A stretch of 49,961 bases of DNA from UMGS1071 sp045638545. GTDB lineage: Bacteria > Bacillota > Clostridia > Oscillospirales > Acutalibacteraceae. The stretch covers positions 1 to 49,961 of the forward strand of contig JAZUBL010000010.1 in assembly GCA_045638545.1 (NCBI GenBank), in the 5' to 3' direction. How positions within the stretch are numbered: the first letter of the stretch is position 1; each line of letters opens with the position of its first letter. The notes under the pieces are model-generated. The model made no database searches and was not told the origin of the DNA. It was given only the letters and a program-made list of their open reading frames with translations. The position numbers were made by a program, and so were the translations under genes. This document shows positions 7,991 to 16,018 of this stretch, one piece after another.

Positions 7991-9127
7991 TTACAGATTA
8001 AATAAGTTGAATCGCTTGATATCGATTGCTCTTACCGGACACATTTCGTGGCAGCAGAAGCAGCGGATGCAGCGTTTATAAAGAATAGCTGCTTTTTTAT
8101 TGCGGATGGCAATCACGTGCTGCGGGCAGCTTTCGCGGCATTTACCGCAGCCGATGCAGTCTTTTTCACGGATGACCGGCTTTGGCGTGGTGATTTTCTT
8201 TGCCAGCGGACGCAGTGGAGCTGGTACGCGCTGGATGAAGTCGTTGGACTTGGATTCCGGATGAACGAAGTCTTTTTTTGCAAACTTTTCGATCGGTGTG
8301 CCAAGCAGATCCAGTTTTGTGTAGGAATCAGGGCACAGGCCGCGATCGATCGCAGATTTCAGCATATAGATCTCGTTTGGATCCATATTCATGATCTTTG
8401 CACCGACCAGATCCACGTTATATGGACTGCTGCCGCCGATAATAGCGCCTACGTGTCTTGCCTGACCGCCGGAGGGGCCGTTGCCTTCCATAGCATCAAT
8501 AGCATCTACGATCACGATGCGTGGGCGGACCGTTTCACACAGGTCTACCAGCATAATACCGAAGTCTGTTTTCTCCGGGAAACGGCAGTGGAACTCCGGT
8601 TTCATCAGGCCAGGAACAGAGCCGAACATATTCTTCACAGCGCCGCTCATTACAGTGAGGCAGTGAGATTTCAGCTTTGCAATGTCCACGATCAGGTCTG
8701 CCTTTACCAGCGGATTGAGAATGTTAAAGGATTTGCAGCGCTGGCCGTGAGGCGCTTCCATGACGCTGTAACCAGGATCGTGGTTCAGTTCCAGACCGAA
8801 TTTTTTCGCCATTGCTTCGTAGCCGGTGCCGGAATACATAGCTTTCATGGTTGCTGCATTGTAAAGGCCGCCGCCGCTTTCTGCGATTGTCACATTAGCG
8901 CCAAGAGACTTGATGCGGGTGCCAACGGCTGCTGTTACCAGCGGATGGGTAATAATAGCGGCTTCCGGCTTGGAGCGCATCAGCAGGTTTGGCTTGATGA
9001 CTACATTCATGCCCGGCTTAATCAGGCTGTCCAGATCAAGCTGTTCGAAGATCGTATCGATCGATGCTTTGATTTTAGTGTACTCATAAGTGTCGCAGGC
9101 AGCCAGATAAACTGCATTCTGATTCAT
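7991..9127 (-). CDS. DUF362 protein with C-terminal 2x[4Fe-4S] ferredoxin domain
   Basis: 378 residues, no signal peptide, so probably cytoplasmic. The DUF362 domain spans about 1-290 (VVIKPNLLMRSKPEAAIITHP, IAESGGG, IVDIAKLKSHCLTVMSGAVKNMFG). The C-terminus has two cluster motifs, CIGCGKCRESCP and CIRCFCCHEMCP, typical of two [4Fe-4S] clusters. The biochemical role of the family is not known; electron transfer is inferred from the clusters. It starts 12 nt downstream of the aminotransferase stop, so it is probably in the lrp-aminotransferase operon. Confidence 0.88.
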   Translation of the reverse strand: MNQNAVYLAACDTYEYTKIKASIDTIFEQLDLDSLIKPGMNVVIKPNLLMRSKPEAAIITHPLVTAAVGTRIKSLGANVTIAESGGGLYNAATMKAMYSGTGYEAMAKKFGLELNHDPGYSVMEAPHGQRCKSFNILNPLVKADLIVDIAKLKSHCLTVMSGAVKNMFGSVPGLMKPEFHCRFPEKTDFGIMLVDLCETVRPRIVIVDAIDAMEGNGPSGGQARHVGAIIGGSSPYNVDLVGAKIMNMDPNEIYMLKSAIDRGLCPDSYTKLDLLGTPIEKFAKKDFVHPESKSNDFIQRVPAPLRPLAKKITTPKPVIREKDCIGCGKCRESCPQHVIAIRNKKAAILYKRCIRCFCCHEMCPVRAIDIKRFNLFNL

Positions 9128-9139
9128 AAACAGCGCCCC

Positions 9140-10309
9140 TTACAGATTTTTGATAAATTCACGGATTCGCTCCAGGGCGATCTGAATGTGCTTGAGAGAA
9201 TAGGAATAGGAAACACGGACGTAACCTTCGCCGCAGTCACCGAATGCATTGCCCGGCACCACAGCTACGCGGCTCTGACGGATCAGTTTTTCACAGAACT
9301 CCTCAGAGGTAAGACCGGTAGATTTGATGCATGGGAATACGTAGAATGCGCCTTCCGGCTCAAAGCAGGTGAGACCCATATCATTGAATGCGTTTACGAT
9401 CAGTCGGCGGCGCATATCGTACTGATCACGCATATAAACGATGTCATCGTCGCCATTTTTCAGCGCTTCAATGGCAGCATACTGCGCCATAGTCGGTGCG
9501 CTCATAATCGCATACTGGTGCAGTTTTGTCATAGCGTTGAGGATCTGCTCCGGACCAACTGCAAAGCCGAGACGCCAGCCGGTCATAGCAAATGTTTTGG
9601 AGAAGCCGTTGATCACGATGGTGCGCTCCCACATACCTTCAATTTCACTGAAGCAAACGTGAGCTTTGCCGCCGTAAGTCAGTTCACTGTAAATCTCGTC
9701 GGAGATAACCAGCAGATCGTGCTCTTTTACAACTTCTGCAATTTCTTCCAGATCCTTGCGGCGCATGATGCCGCCGGTTGGGTTGTTCGGGAATGGCAGG
9801 ATCAGCAGCTTTGTTTTTGGTGTGATCTTCTCGCGCAGCGCCTTGGCTGTCAGACGGAATTTATCTTCTTCCTTTGTTTCGATAATAACCGGCACACCTT
9901 TCGCCATCTGTGTCATTGGAACATAGCACACAAAGCTAGGCTCTGGGATCAGCACTTCGTCGCCCGGGTTTACCAGGGTGCGGATGGCCATGTCAATTGC
10001 TTCGGAACCGCCAACGGTTACCAGCACCTCTGTGTCAGCGTTATAAGACACGTTGTATTTTCTCTGCATCCAGCTTACGATCTCGTTGCGCAGGGCGGTG
10101 AAACCACGGTTTGGAGAATAGAAAGTTTTGCCCTGTTCCAGTGTTTTGATACCCTCAGCGCGTACATGGAATGGGGTAGTGAAGTCCGGTTCGCCAATGG
10201 AAAGAGAGATCACGTCATCCATTTCGCTAGCAATATCAAAAAATCTGCGAATGCCGGAAGGTTTTACCTCTAAAATCTCCCGGTTCATTCTGCTTGTGTA
10301 ATCGATCAC
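9140..10309 (-). CDS. PLP-dependent class I/II aminotransferase (aspartate aminotransferase-like)
   Basis: 389 residues. Fold type I aminotransferase: SIGEPDFTTPFH, YSPNRGFTALRNEIV, VGGSEAIDMAIRTLV (cofactor phosphate loop), PFPNNPTGG, VISDEIYSELTY and the lysine motif INGFSKTFAMTGWRLGF, with Lys in SKTFA forming the Schiff base. Substrate cannot be read from sequence; aspartate, aromatic or N-acetyl-diaminopimelate aminotransferases are all close. GTG start with AAGGGAG 8 nt before; it overlaps the lrp stop (GTGA), implying translational coupling. Lrp coupling suggests amino-acid-responsive control. Confidence 0.9.
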   Translation of the reverse strand: MIDYTSRMNREILEVKPSGIRRFFDIASEMDDVISLSIGEPDFTTPFHVRAEGIKTLEQGKTFYSPNRGFTALRNEIVSWMQRKYNVSYNADTEVLVTVGGSEAIDMAIRTLVNPGDEVLIPEPSFVCYVPMTQMAKGVPVIIETKEEDKFRLTAKALREKITPKTKLLILPFPNNPTGGIMRRKDLEEIAEVVKEHDLLVISDEIYSELTYGGKAHVCFSEIEGMWERTIVINGFSKTFAMTGWRLGFAVGPEQILNAMTKLHQYAIMSAPTMAQYAAIEALKNGDDDIVYMRDQYDMRRRLIVNAFNDMGLTCFEPEGAFYVFPCIKSTGLTSEEFCEKLIRQSRVAVVPGNAFGDCGEGYVRVSYSYSLKHIQIALERIREFIKNL

Positions 10310-10785
10310 AGTGTGTACTCCCTTCTGTCCTTGTCATCGTCGTTCAGGATGACATCAGCTTCTTTGTATTTTGTCAGAATAAAGTGGGTTGCAGTGGAAA
10401 GAACGCCGTCCAGAGTGGAAAGACGCTTTGCAACGAACATAGCAATGTCCTGAATGGTCTTGCCGTGCACCATAACAGCCAGGTCAAAACCGCCGGACAT
10501 GAGATAAACGCTCTCAACTTCAGTAAACTGCATGATTGTATTGGCAACAGTATCAAAACCTGTTTCCTTTTTAGGTGCAACGCGCAGCTCAATCAGAGCG
10601 GAAGCGCGGGCGCCGCCAACTTTATCCCAGTTGATGAGAGGCTTATAACCACGGATCACGCCTGTTTTTTCCAGAACAGCAATCTCTCTCTTTACGTTTT
10701 CTTCTGTTGTGTCCAGCATTACGGCCAGCTGGGCGTTTGTCAGACGGGCGTTCTCGTTCAGAAGTTGGATTAATTTTTTGTTCAT
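10306..10785 (-). CDS. Lrp/AsnC family transcriptional regulator
   Basis: 159 residues. N-terminal winged helix (LIQLLNENARLTNAQLAVMLDTTEENVKREIAVLEKTGVIRGY, about 5-48) and a C-terminal RAM/ACT-like ligand domain (ALIELRVAPKKETGFDTVANTI...VYLMSGGFDLAVMV). Lrp proteins sense amino acids and oligomerise. ATG at 10785 has GGAG 8 nt upstream; an ATG six codons earlier overlaps the SD and is rejected. The last codons overlap the aminotransferase GTG start, so it is likely the local regulator of that operon and of itself. A 12-residue Asp/Arg-rich tail follows the RAM domain. Confidence 0.93.
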   Translation of the reverse strand: MNKKLIQLLNENARLTNAQLAVMLDTTEENVKREIAVLEKTGVIRGYKPLINWDKVGGARASALIELRVAPKKETGFDTVANTIMQFTEVESVYLMSGGFDLAVMVHGKTIQDIAMFVAKRLSTLDGVLSTATHFILTKYKEADVILNDDDKDRREYTL

Positions 10786-10854
10786 GATGATAACTCCTCT
10801 CAAAATTGTTTTTCTTTTGAAAAATTTTATGTATGGAAATGTTTGATTACTTTT

Positions 10855-11667
10855 TTAAGCAATCGGCAGTTTGTGCGGCTGACGATCTACATAGATGGTA
10901 AACTCTTCAAAGCCGGCATTTTTCAGAATATCCAGCCCGGTTTCAATGCCGGAGCCGATATCTGCCCAGCGGTGGGCATCGCTGCCGAGTGTAACGTGTT
11001 TGCCGCCCAGCTCGTGGAATCGCTTGATTACGATTGGACATGGCATGGTATTGCCGATTTTCTGGCGCAGGCCGGAAGTATTCAGCTCCAATGCCTTGTC
11101 TTTGCGGATCAGCGCATGAAGAATGGAATCGATGTGGCTTTCATAGACTTCGTAGCCTACCTCAATGTTATGGTCGCCCTGAATATAGCGGAGCGGGTAG
11201 GTAAGGTGGGCAAGGGAGTCGAACCAACCAAGGTTAATCATTTCCATGATCTGTTCAAAGTACTGATCCAGCAGGCGGACAATGTCGCACTTTGTATAGT
11301 CTACAAAGTAGAAGTCCGGCATACCGACAATATTATGGAGGGAACCCAGTACAAAGTCAAACTGAAACTCTGACAGAATTTTTTCTGCCAGAGAAATATT
11401 CTGAGTAGCCTGGCCAAGCTCAATGCCATGATATACCTTGATCTGGTCACGAAACATGATGGCTGCTTTCTGAGTTTCCATCAGAGAGCGGCGGACAACG
11501 TCCATCGCTTCCTGATCCTCATACATATTGCAGTCGCAGTGGTCGGTAATCGTGATTGCATGCAGGCCCATGCGGACCGCATTTTCACACAGCATCACAG
11601 CGGAGTCATTTCCATCAAAGGAGACCTGGCTGTGGATATGGCAATCAGAGATATAACGGTATTTCAT
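10855..11667 (-). CDS. PHP-domain phosphatase, HisK-type histidinol-phosphatase family
   Basis: 270 residues. PHP metal-site motifs: DCHIHSQVSFDG (first His-x-His), ITDHCD, a Glu in YHGIELG, DFVLGSLHNI, and the C-terminal GSDAHRWADIG. This is the trinuclear-metal phosphoesterase fold of Firmicutes histidinol-phosphate phosphatases. No his gene is nearby, so a different phosphomonoester substrate is possible. A TATAAT -10 lies on the minus strand (complement of 11735-11740), and a perfect palindrome ATACAATTGTAT sits just downstream of the predicted start site. It ends about 70 nt before lrp, which shows no strong promoter, so read-through is possible. Confidence 0.85.
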   Translation of the reverse strand: MKYRYISDCHIHSQVSFDGNDSAVMLCENAVRMGLHAITITDHCDCNMYEDQEAMDVVRRSLMETQKAAIMFRDQIKVYHGIELGQATQNISLAEKILSEFQFDFVLGSLHNIVGMPDFYFVDYTKCDIVRLLDQYFEQIMEMINLGWFDSLAHLTYPLRYIQGDHNIEVGYEVYESHIDSILHALIRKDKALELNTSGLRQKIGNTMPCPIVIKRFHELGGKHVTLGSDAHRWADIGSGIETGLDILKNAGFEEFTIYVDRQPHKLPIA

Positions 11668-11710
11668 GATGATTGTCTCTCCAGTAACAAGTAATTTAAA
11701 GTGCTAAAAC

Positions 11711-11722
11711 ATACAATTGTAT
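11711..11722. promoter_or_regulatory. Palindrome downstream of the PHP-gene promoter
   Basis: ATACAATTGTAT is a perfect 12-bp palindrome about 6-17 nt past the expected transcription start (-10 at 11735-11740, minus strand). The position suits an operator; no regulator can be assigned. Confidence 0.35.
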
Positions 11723-11874
11723 ATATTTCAGCTTATTATAGCACAATTTATTTGCAGATGGTAGCATAAGGAAGTTACAACTTTGTATTTTTGTATCACA
11801 TATCTAAAAGATAAGCATTGCGTTGTTTATTTTTTACAATTTTCGTAAACAGAATTATACAGCGGGGAAAATCC

Positions 11875-11903
11875 TTGACATTTCGCGGTATTTCTCCCAT
11901 AAT
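11875..11903 (+). promoter_or_regulatory. Promoter of the ACT/DUF711 operon
   Basis: TTGACA (11875-11880), 17 nt, CATAAT (11898-11903), 34 nt before the ACT-gene start codon. Confidence 0.6.
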
Positions 11904-11937
11904 AATGATGAATCTTTATTTTTTGGAGGTAGTAGAA

Positions 11938-12207
11938 ATGCGTGCAGTAATTGCGGTTATTGGTAAGGACATGGTTGGTATTCTGGCAAATGTTTCCACA
12001 AAATGTGCAGAGTACGGTGTAAACGTAATGGAGGTTACACAGTCTGTTCTCCAGGACATGTTTGCAATGATTATGATGGTAGATATCACCAATTCTACTG
12101 TGGAATTCAGCACACTGGCTGATTCCATGGAAAAAATCGGTGAAGAGATGGGCCTGAAGATCTACACAATGCACGAGGATATCTTCAATTCCATGCACAG
12201 AATCTAA
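11938..12207 (+). CDS. ACT-domain protein (UPF0237 family)
   Basis: 89 residues, a single ACT domain (MRAVIAVIGKDMVGILANVSTKCAEYGVNVMEV). ACT domains bind small ligands, often amino acids; this stand-alone type is usually encoded next to a DUF711 (UPF0210) gene, as here 27 nt downstream. ATG preceded by TTTGGAGGTAG; longer upstream starts lack an SD. Role unknown; a regulatory partner of the DUF711 protein is a reasonable inference from conserved pairing. Confidence 0.92.
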   Translation: MRAVIAVIGKDMVGILANVSTKCAEYGVNVMEVTQSVLQDMFAMIMMVDITNSTVEFSTLADSMEKIGEEMGLKIYTMHEDIFNSMHRI

Positions 12208-12234
12208 ATTATATAAGGGATTGGAGAGAACGAC

Positions 12235-13593
12235 ATGATTAATACACGTGACATTCTGGAAACGATCAATATGATCGAAAATGAAGATCTGGACATTCGT
12301 ACTGTTACCATGGGTATCTCCCTGTTCGACTGTATGGATCCAGACATCAACAAAGCCTGTGACAAGGTATATGACAAGATCTGCCGCTATGCAGGTGATC
12401 TTGTGAAGACAGGTGAGGCGATCAGCCGCGATTACGGTATTCCGATCATCAATAAGCGAATCTCCGTAACACCTATGGCACTGGTTGCAGCACCATGCGT
12501 TGGCCAGAACCCGGTTGCTTTTGCAAAGGCACTGGACAGAGCGGCAAATACCACCGGTGTTAACTTCATTGGCGGTTATTCTGCGCTGGTACATAAAGGC
12601 TTTGGTCCTGGCGATGAAGCATTCATTAACAGTATTCCGGAAGCACTTGCAGAGACCAACCTGGTTTGCTCCTCTGTAAATATCGGCAGCACAAAAGCCG
12701 GTATCAACATGGACGCTGTACGCATGATGGGCGAAGTTGTTCGCAAGTCTGCAGAGCTGACAGCAGACCGTGAGTGCATCGGTGCCGCAAAGCTGGTTGT
12801 ATTCTGCAACGCACCAGAAGACAACCCATTCATGGCAGGCGCATTCCACGGCCCAGGCGAACCTGACGCTGTGATCAACGTTGGTGTATCCGGCCCTGGT
12901 GTTGTACGCGCAGCACTGGCCAAGGCAGACAGCTACGACCTGACAGAAGTAGCAGAGCTGATCAAGAAGACTGCATTCAAGATCACCCGTATGGGTCAGC
13001 TGGTTGCACAGGAGGCTTCCCGTCGTCTGGATGTTCCATTTGGCATCATCGATCTGTCTCTGGCACCAACACCGGCTGTTGGTGATTCCGTTGCTTACAT
13101 TCTGGAGGCAATGGGTCTGGAAAGCTGCGGCGCACACGGCACAACAGCTGCTCTGGCAATGCTCAACGACGCTGTTAAGAAGGGCGGCGTTATGGCATCC
13201 TCCCACGTTGGCGGTCTGTCCGGCGCATTTATTCCTGTTTCTGAAGACGCAGGTATGATCAAGGCTGCAAGAAGCGGCGCTCTGACACTGAACAAACTGG
13301 AAGCAATGACAGCAGTTTGCTCTGTTGGTCTCGATATGATCATCATTCCTGGCGATACCTCCGCAGAGATCATTTCCGGCATTATTGCAGACGAAGCAGC
13401 AATCGGTATGGTAAACAGCAAGACAACTGCTGTGCGTGTAATTCCTGCAATCGGCAGACAGGCTGGCGAGGAAGTAGACTTCGGCGGTCTCCTCGGCTAT
13501 GGCCCGATCATGGATGTAAACCGTAATTCTCCGGAAAAGTTTATCCATCGCGGCGGCAGAATCCCTGCACCAATGCAGAGTCTGAAAAACTAA
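12235..13593 (+). CDS. DUF711 (UPF0210, PFL) family protein
   Basis: 452 residues, full length for the family. Recognised by the N-terminal TRDILETINMIENEDLDIRTVTMGISLFDC, VAAPCVGQNPVAFAKALDRAA, FIGGYSALVHKGF and IDLSLAPTPAVGDSVAYILEAMGLE. The fold is related to pyruvate-formate-lyase-like glycyl radical enzymes in some annotations, but no glycyl-radical loop is visible and the function is unknown. Translated from its own SD (TTGGAGAG) in an operon with the ACT protein, ended by a terminator at 13609-13640. Codon use is highly biased, suggesting abundance. Confidence 0.93.
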   Translation: MINTRDILETINMIENEDLDIRTVTMGISLFDCMDPDINKACDKVYDKICRYAGDLVKTGEAISRDYGIPIINKRISVTPMALVAAPCVGQNPVAFAKALDRAANTTGVNFIGGYSALVHKGFGPGDEAFINSIPEALAETNLVCSSVNIGSTKAGINMDAVRMMGEVVRKSAELTADRECIGAAKLVVFCNAPEDNPFMAGAFHGPGEPDAVINVGVSGPGVVRAALAKADSYDLTEVAELIKKTAFKITRMGQLVAQEASRRLDVPFGIIDLSLAPTPAVGDSVAYILEAMGLESCGAHGTTAALAMLNDAVKKGGVMASSHVGGLSGAFIPVSEDAGMIKAARSGALTLNKLEAMTAVCSVGLDMIIIPGDTSAEIISGIIADEAAIGMVNSKTTAVRVIPAIGRQAGEEVDFGGLLGYGPIMDVNRNSPEKFIHRGGRIPAPMQSLKN

Positions 13594-13608
13594 CCTCACA
13601 AATAATGG

Positions 13609-13640
13609 AAAGCTGTACCTGAGAAGGTGCGGCTTTTTTG
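13609..13640 (+). terminator. ACT/DUF711 operon terminator
   Basis: Stem AAAGCTGTACCT (13609-13620) pairs with AGGTGCGGCTTT (13625-13636) with two wobbles, then a T-run. Confidence 0.8.
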
Positions 13641-14635
13641 TTTTTTGGGGGAAGAAAACAGGACACATCTCCGGTGTGTTTTCCTATATATAATGAAAAG
13701 GGAAGAAGAGATGGAATTTTTCTGCCGAAAAAGATTGGGTGACAGCTTGTCATATCTTACGATATTGTTACTGAACTGATAAAAAATTAACAGAAAATTT
13801 ACAGAGTTGAGAACAGACTGTAAAAGGTTCCAATCAGGATGATGGAGTTAAAGTAGGGTTTTACATCATTTTAACAACGGCTTTGTATTGTTTTTCTACG
13901 GAGGATGACAGTTTTTTTATGGCGGACATGTCAAAATGACGAAGCAGTTTTTCGAGCATTTTCGCCTTGTGTACTTCGTGAAAATGACATACAAGATATT
14001 GTAAAATGGTTAGTTATTTCACAAACGCAAATATTAGCCACAATGCACAAAAGTTATAAACACTTTTGACACCGAAGTGCTAAATAACCAGTTTGTCAAG
14101 GCAGAAATATATAATTTTTATGAATTTATTAATAAATAATATTGAAAACAGACTTGATTTATTTTAGTTTCTTTGATATATTATTGTTGTATTGTCATAG
14201 CGTGGATTTCTATGGTCATTTATAGAAATTTTACAATTGCCCACTGGGAACGTTTTTGTAGGTTTCGGCAAAATGACCAAACGGATTCCACCCTTTCAAT
14301 AAGTGTGATTTTGATGCGCTTAATGAGAAGTTTCTCATGCATCGGATCATCGGCATGATTGGAAGCACAATACATCTTTATCATCAAGGGCTACTGTGGA
14401 GTAGCCTGACAGACAAGTGGTCATCGCATGAACGCTAAATACCAGCCGTATAGACTGATAGCGGCTTCTACAGTTTATGCAGCCGGTATGGTTATGTGTG
14501 GCCATGAAAAACCTACGTTGTACATCATGTTACAACACAGATGCCCATGGTGGTGGCGGTGTATACATTGTGTATGCCGACAAGCCACAATTCAAAGCTC
14601 AATGAAATTGTTGCATTAAAGGAGGTGCGGTCAAG
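13641..14635. other. One-kilobase region before the V-ATPase operon
   Basis: No supported gene. The left half (to about 14150) is AT-rich with short repeats such as AAAATGACGAAGC / GAAAATGACATAC. The right half, from the promoter at 14154-14182, is the predicted 5' leader of the V-ATPase mRNA, about 450 nt. Short open frames at 14173-14358 and 14428-14619 lack SDs and look random. Confidence 0.6.
14154..14182 (+). promoter_or_regulatory. Probable V-ATPase operon promoter
   Basis: TTGATT (14154-14159), exactly 17 nt, TATATT (14177-14182). It is the best consensus match in the region and would give a leader of about 445 nt before the first gene. Confidence 0.55.
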
Positions 14636-14947
14636 GTGCAGGACATTGTCAAACAAATCGTTGAAATGGACCGAAAAGCTAGAGAAGCTACTGAAGCAAT
14701 CAACAAAGAAAGAGTGAACTCCGAACGCGAGGTTGCTGAAAGACGTGTTGCTTTGCGTCAGGAATATCTGGCAGAAGCCCGACAGACCATTCCGCAGAAT
14801 GTTTCCGCGGAAAAACAAGCCGCTCAGGACAAATGGGAGATTGTTGAAAGAAAGAACACAAACCTGTCACAGCAGCTGGATGAGCTTTACAGCAGAAAGT
14901 GTGACGAGTGGGTAAAAACAATCGTCGCAAAAGTGATAGGGGAGTGA
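14636..14947 (+). CDS. ntpF: V-type ATPase coiled-coil stalk subunit (NtpF/subunit H-like)
   Basis: 103 residues, almost entirely charged coiled coil (EMDRKAREATEAINKERVNSEREVAERR...). No membrane segment. In bacterial V/A-ATPases such a protein (subunit G/H, E. hirae NtpF) forms the peripheral stalk with subunit E, linking the membrane I subunit to the A3B3 head. GTG start with AGGAGG 10 nt upstream. First gene of the operon, 4 nt before ntpC. The symbol follows E. hirae naming and rests on position and coiled-coil character. Confidence 0.75.
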   Translation: MQDIVKQIVEMDRKAREATEAINKERVNSEREVAERRVALRQEYLAEARQTIPQNVSAEKQAAQDKWEIVERKNTNLSQQLDELYSRKCDEWVKTIVAKVIGE

Positions 14948-14951
14948 TTTA

Positions 14952-16001
14952 ATGCTTTCCAGTATGTCTTCCAACGCTGTTTTGGCAAGAGCGAGAACAA
15001 GATTTGGTAATAGACTCACTGAGCAGAATTTCACAGACTTACTTGCTTGTAAGTCCACTCAGGAAGTATGTTACTATCTCAAGAATCGTACTTACTACAA
15101 CAGCATTCTGGCTGACGTGAGCGAGAGCGAAGTTACTCGTTCCCAGTTAGAAGTTTTACTCAAGCAAAGCCTCTTTGAGGATTGCGCATCATTGGGTAGA
15201 TATGGCTCATCCGTTGGTGAGCGCATGTCTGAATACCTGATCCGGCGCAGTGAGATTGAACAGGTTATGCACAGCCTCGTAGTTCTGAACTCTGGTAAGA
15301 CAGATGGCTATACAATTTATATGCCGCCTTACCTGATTGCTCAGACTAAGATCGACGTTGAGGCTCTGGGTCATATGCAGACCTTTGATGACCTGCTCGC
15401 AGCACTGAACAAAACTCCATATCAGAAGATCGTGGAGAAGTTCAGACCAGCTGAAGGAGAGCTGCTCGATTACACAGGAATTGAAAATGCTCTGTATACT
15501 TATCTGTATCAGGATACATTCCGTATGATCAATAAGTACTACAAGGGTGAAGCCGCTGATCAACTCCGTGAAATCTTCAACTCTTATCTTGATTTGGACA
15601 ACTACGTTCGAATCGTAAGAATGAAAACATTCTTCAACGCACCAGCAGATGTTATCCGCGGTGCAATCCTGCCTTTCTCCACCATTAAAAAGGACTTTAT
15701 GGAGAAGCTGATCAAAGCTAGGGATGTACAGGAAGTACATGAAGTTATGGCTAAGACCAGACCAGGTAAGCGTTACCTGAAGAAGCAGGAAACCTTTGAA
15801 GAGGATATTCCGATTAAGACACAGTACAACATCTGTCGTCACAATATCCACTTCTCCAGCCACGCCAGCGTGGTTATGTTATCCTATATCTTTGTTAAGC
15901 AGGCAGAAATTGCTGATATCACCAATATCCTTGAGGGTATCCGCTACGACATGCCAGCAGCAAAGATCGCAAATTTACTTACCATCGTCAATTTTCAATG
16001 A
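14952..16001 (+). CDS. ntpC: V-type ATPase subunit C (AC39/d family)
   Basis: 349 residues, soluble, alpha-helical. This subunit is the funnel that joins the central rotor to the c-ring. Family features include ARARTRFGNRLTEQNFTDLLACKSTQEVCYYLKN near the N-terminus, the YNILADV-like YNSILADV, and the C-terminal ITNILEGIRYDMPAAKIANLL, typical of AC39 repeats (DxxNLxxIxRxK-like). ATG with GGGAGTGA upstream; ntpI follows after 17 nt. Confidence 0.92.
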   Translation: MLSSMSSNAVLARARTRFGNRLTEQNFTDLLACKSTQEVCYYLKNRTYYNSILADVSESEVTRSQLEVLLKQSLFEDCASLGRYGSSVGERMSEYLIRRSEIEQVMHSLVVLNSGKTDGYTIYMPPYLIAQTKIDVEALGHMQTFDDLLAALNKTPYQKIVEKFRPAEGELLDYTGIENALYTYLYQDTFRMINKYYKGEAADQLREIFNSYLDLDNYVRIVRMKTFFNAPADVIRGAILPFSTIKKDFMEKLIKARDVQEVHEVMAKTRPGKRYLKKQETFEEDIPIKTQYNICRHNIHFSSHASVVMLSYIFVKQAEIADITNILEGIRYDMPAAKIANLLTIVNFQ

Positions 16002-16018
16002 AAGGAAGTGTCGATTAA

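Noticed and set aside
8048..10273. 741-codon plus-strand open frame
   Set aside because: It is antisense to the DUF362 and aminotransferase genes, rich in Cys/His/Phe with no SD or motifs; it arises from the biased codons of the real genes.
11827..13668. 613-codon minus-strand open frame
   Set aside because: Antisense shadow of the ACT and DUF711 genes; same odd Cys/His composition.
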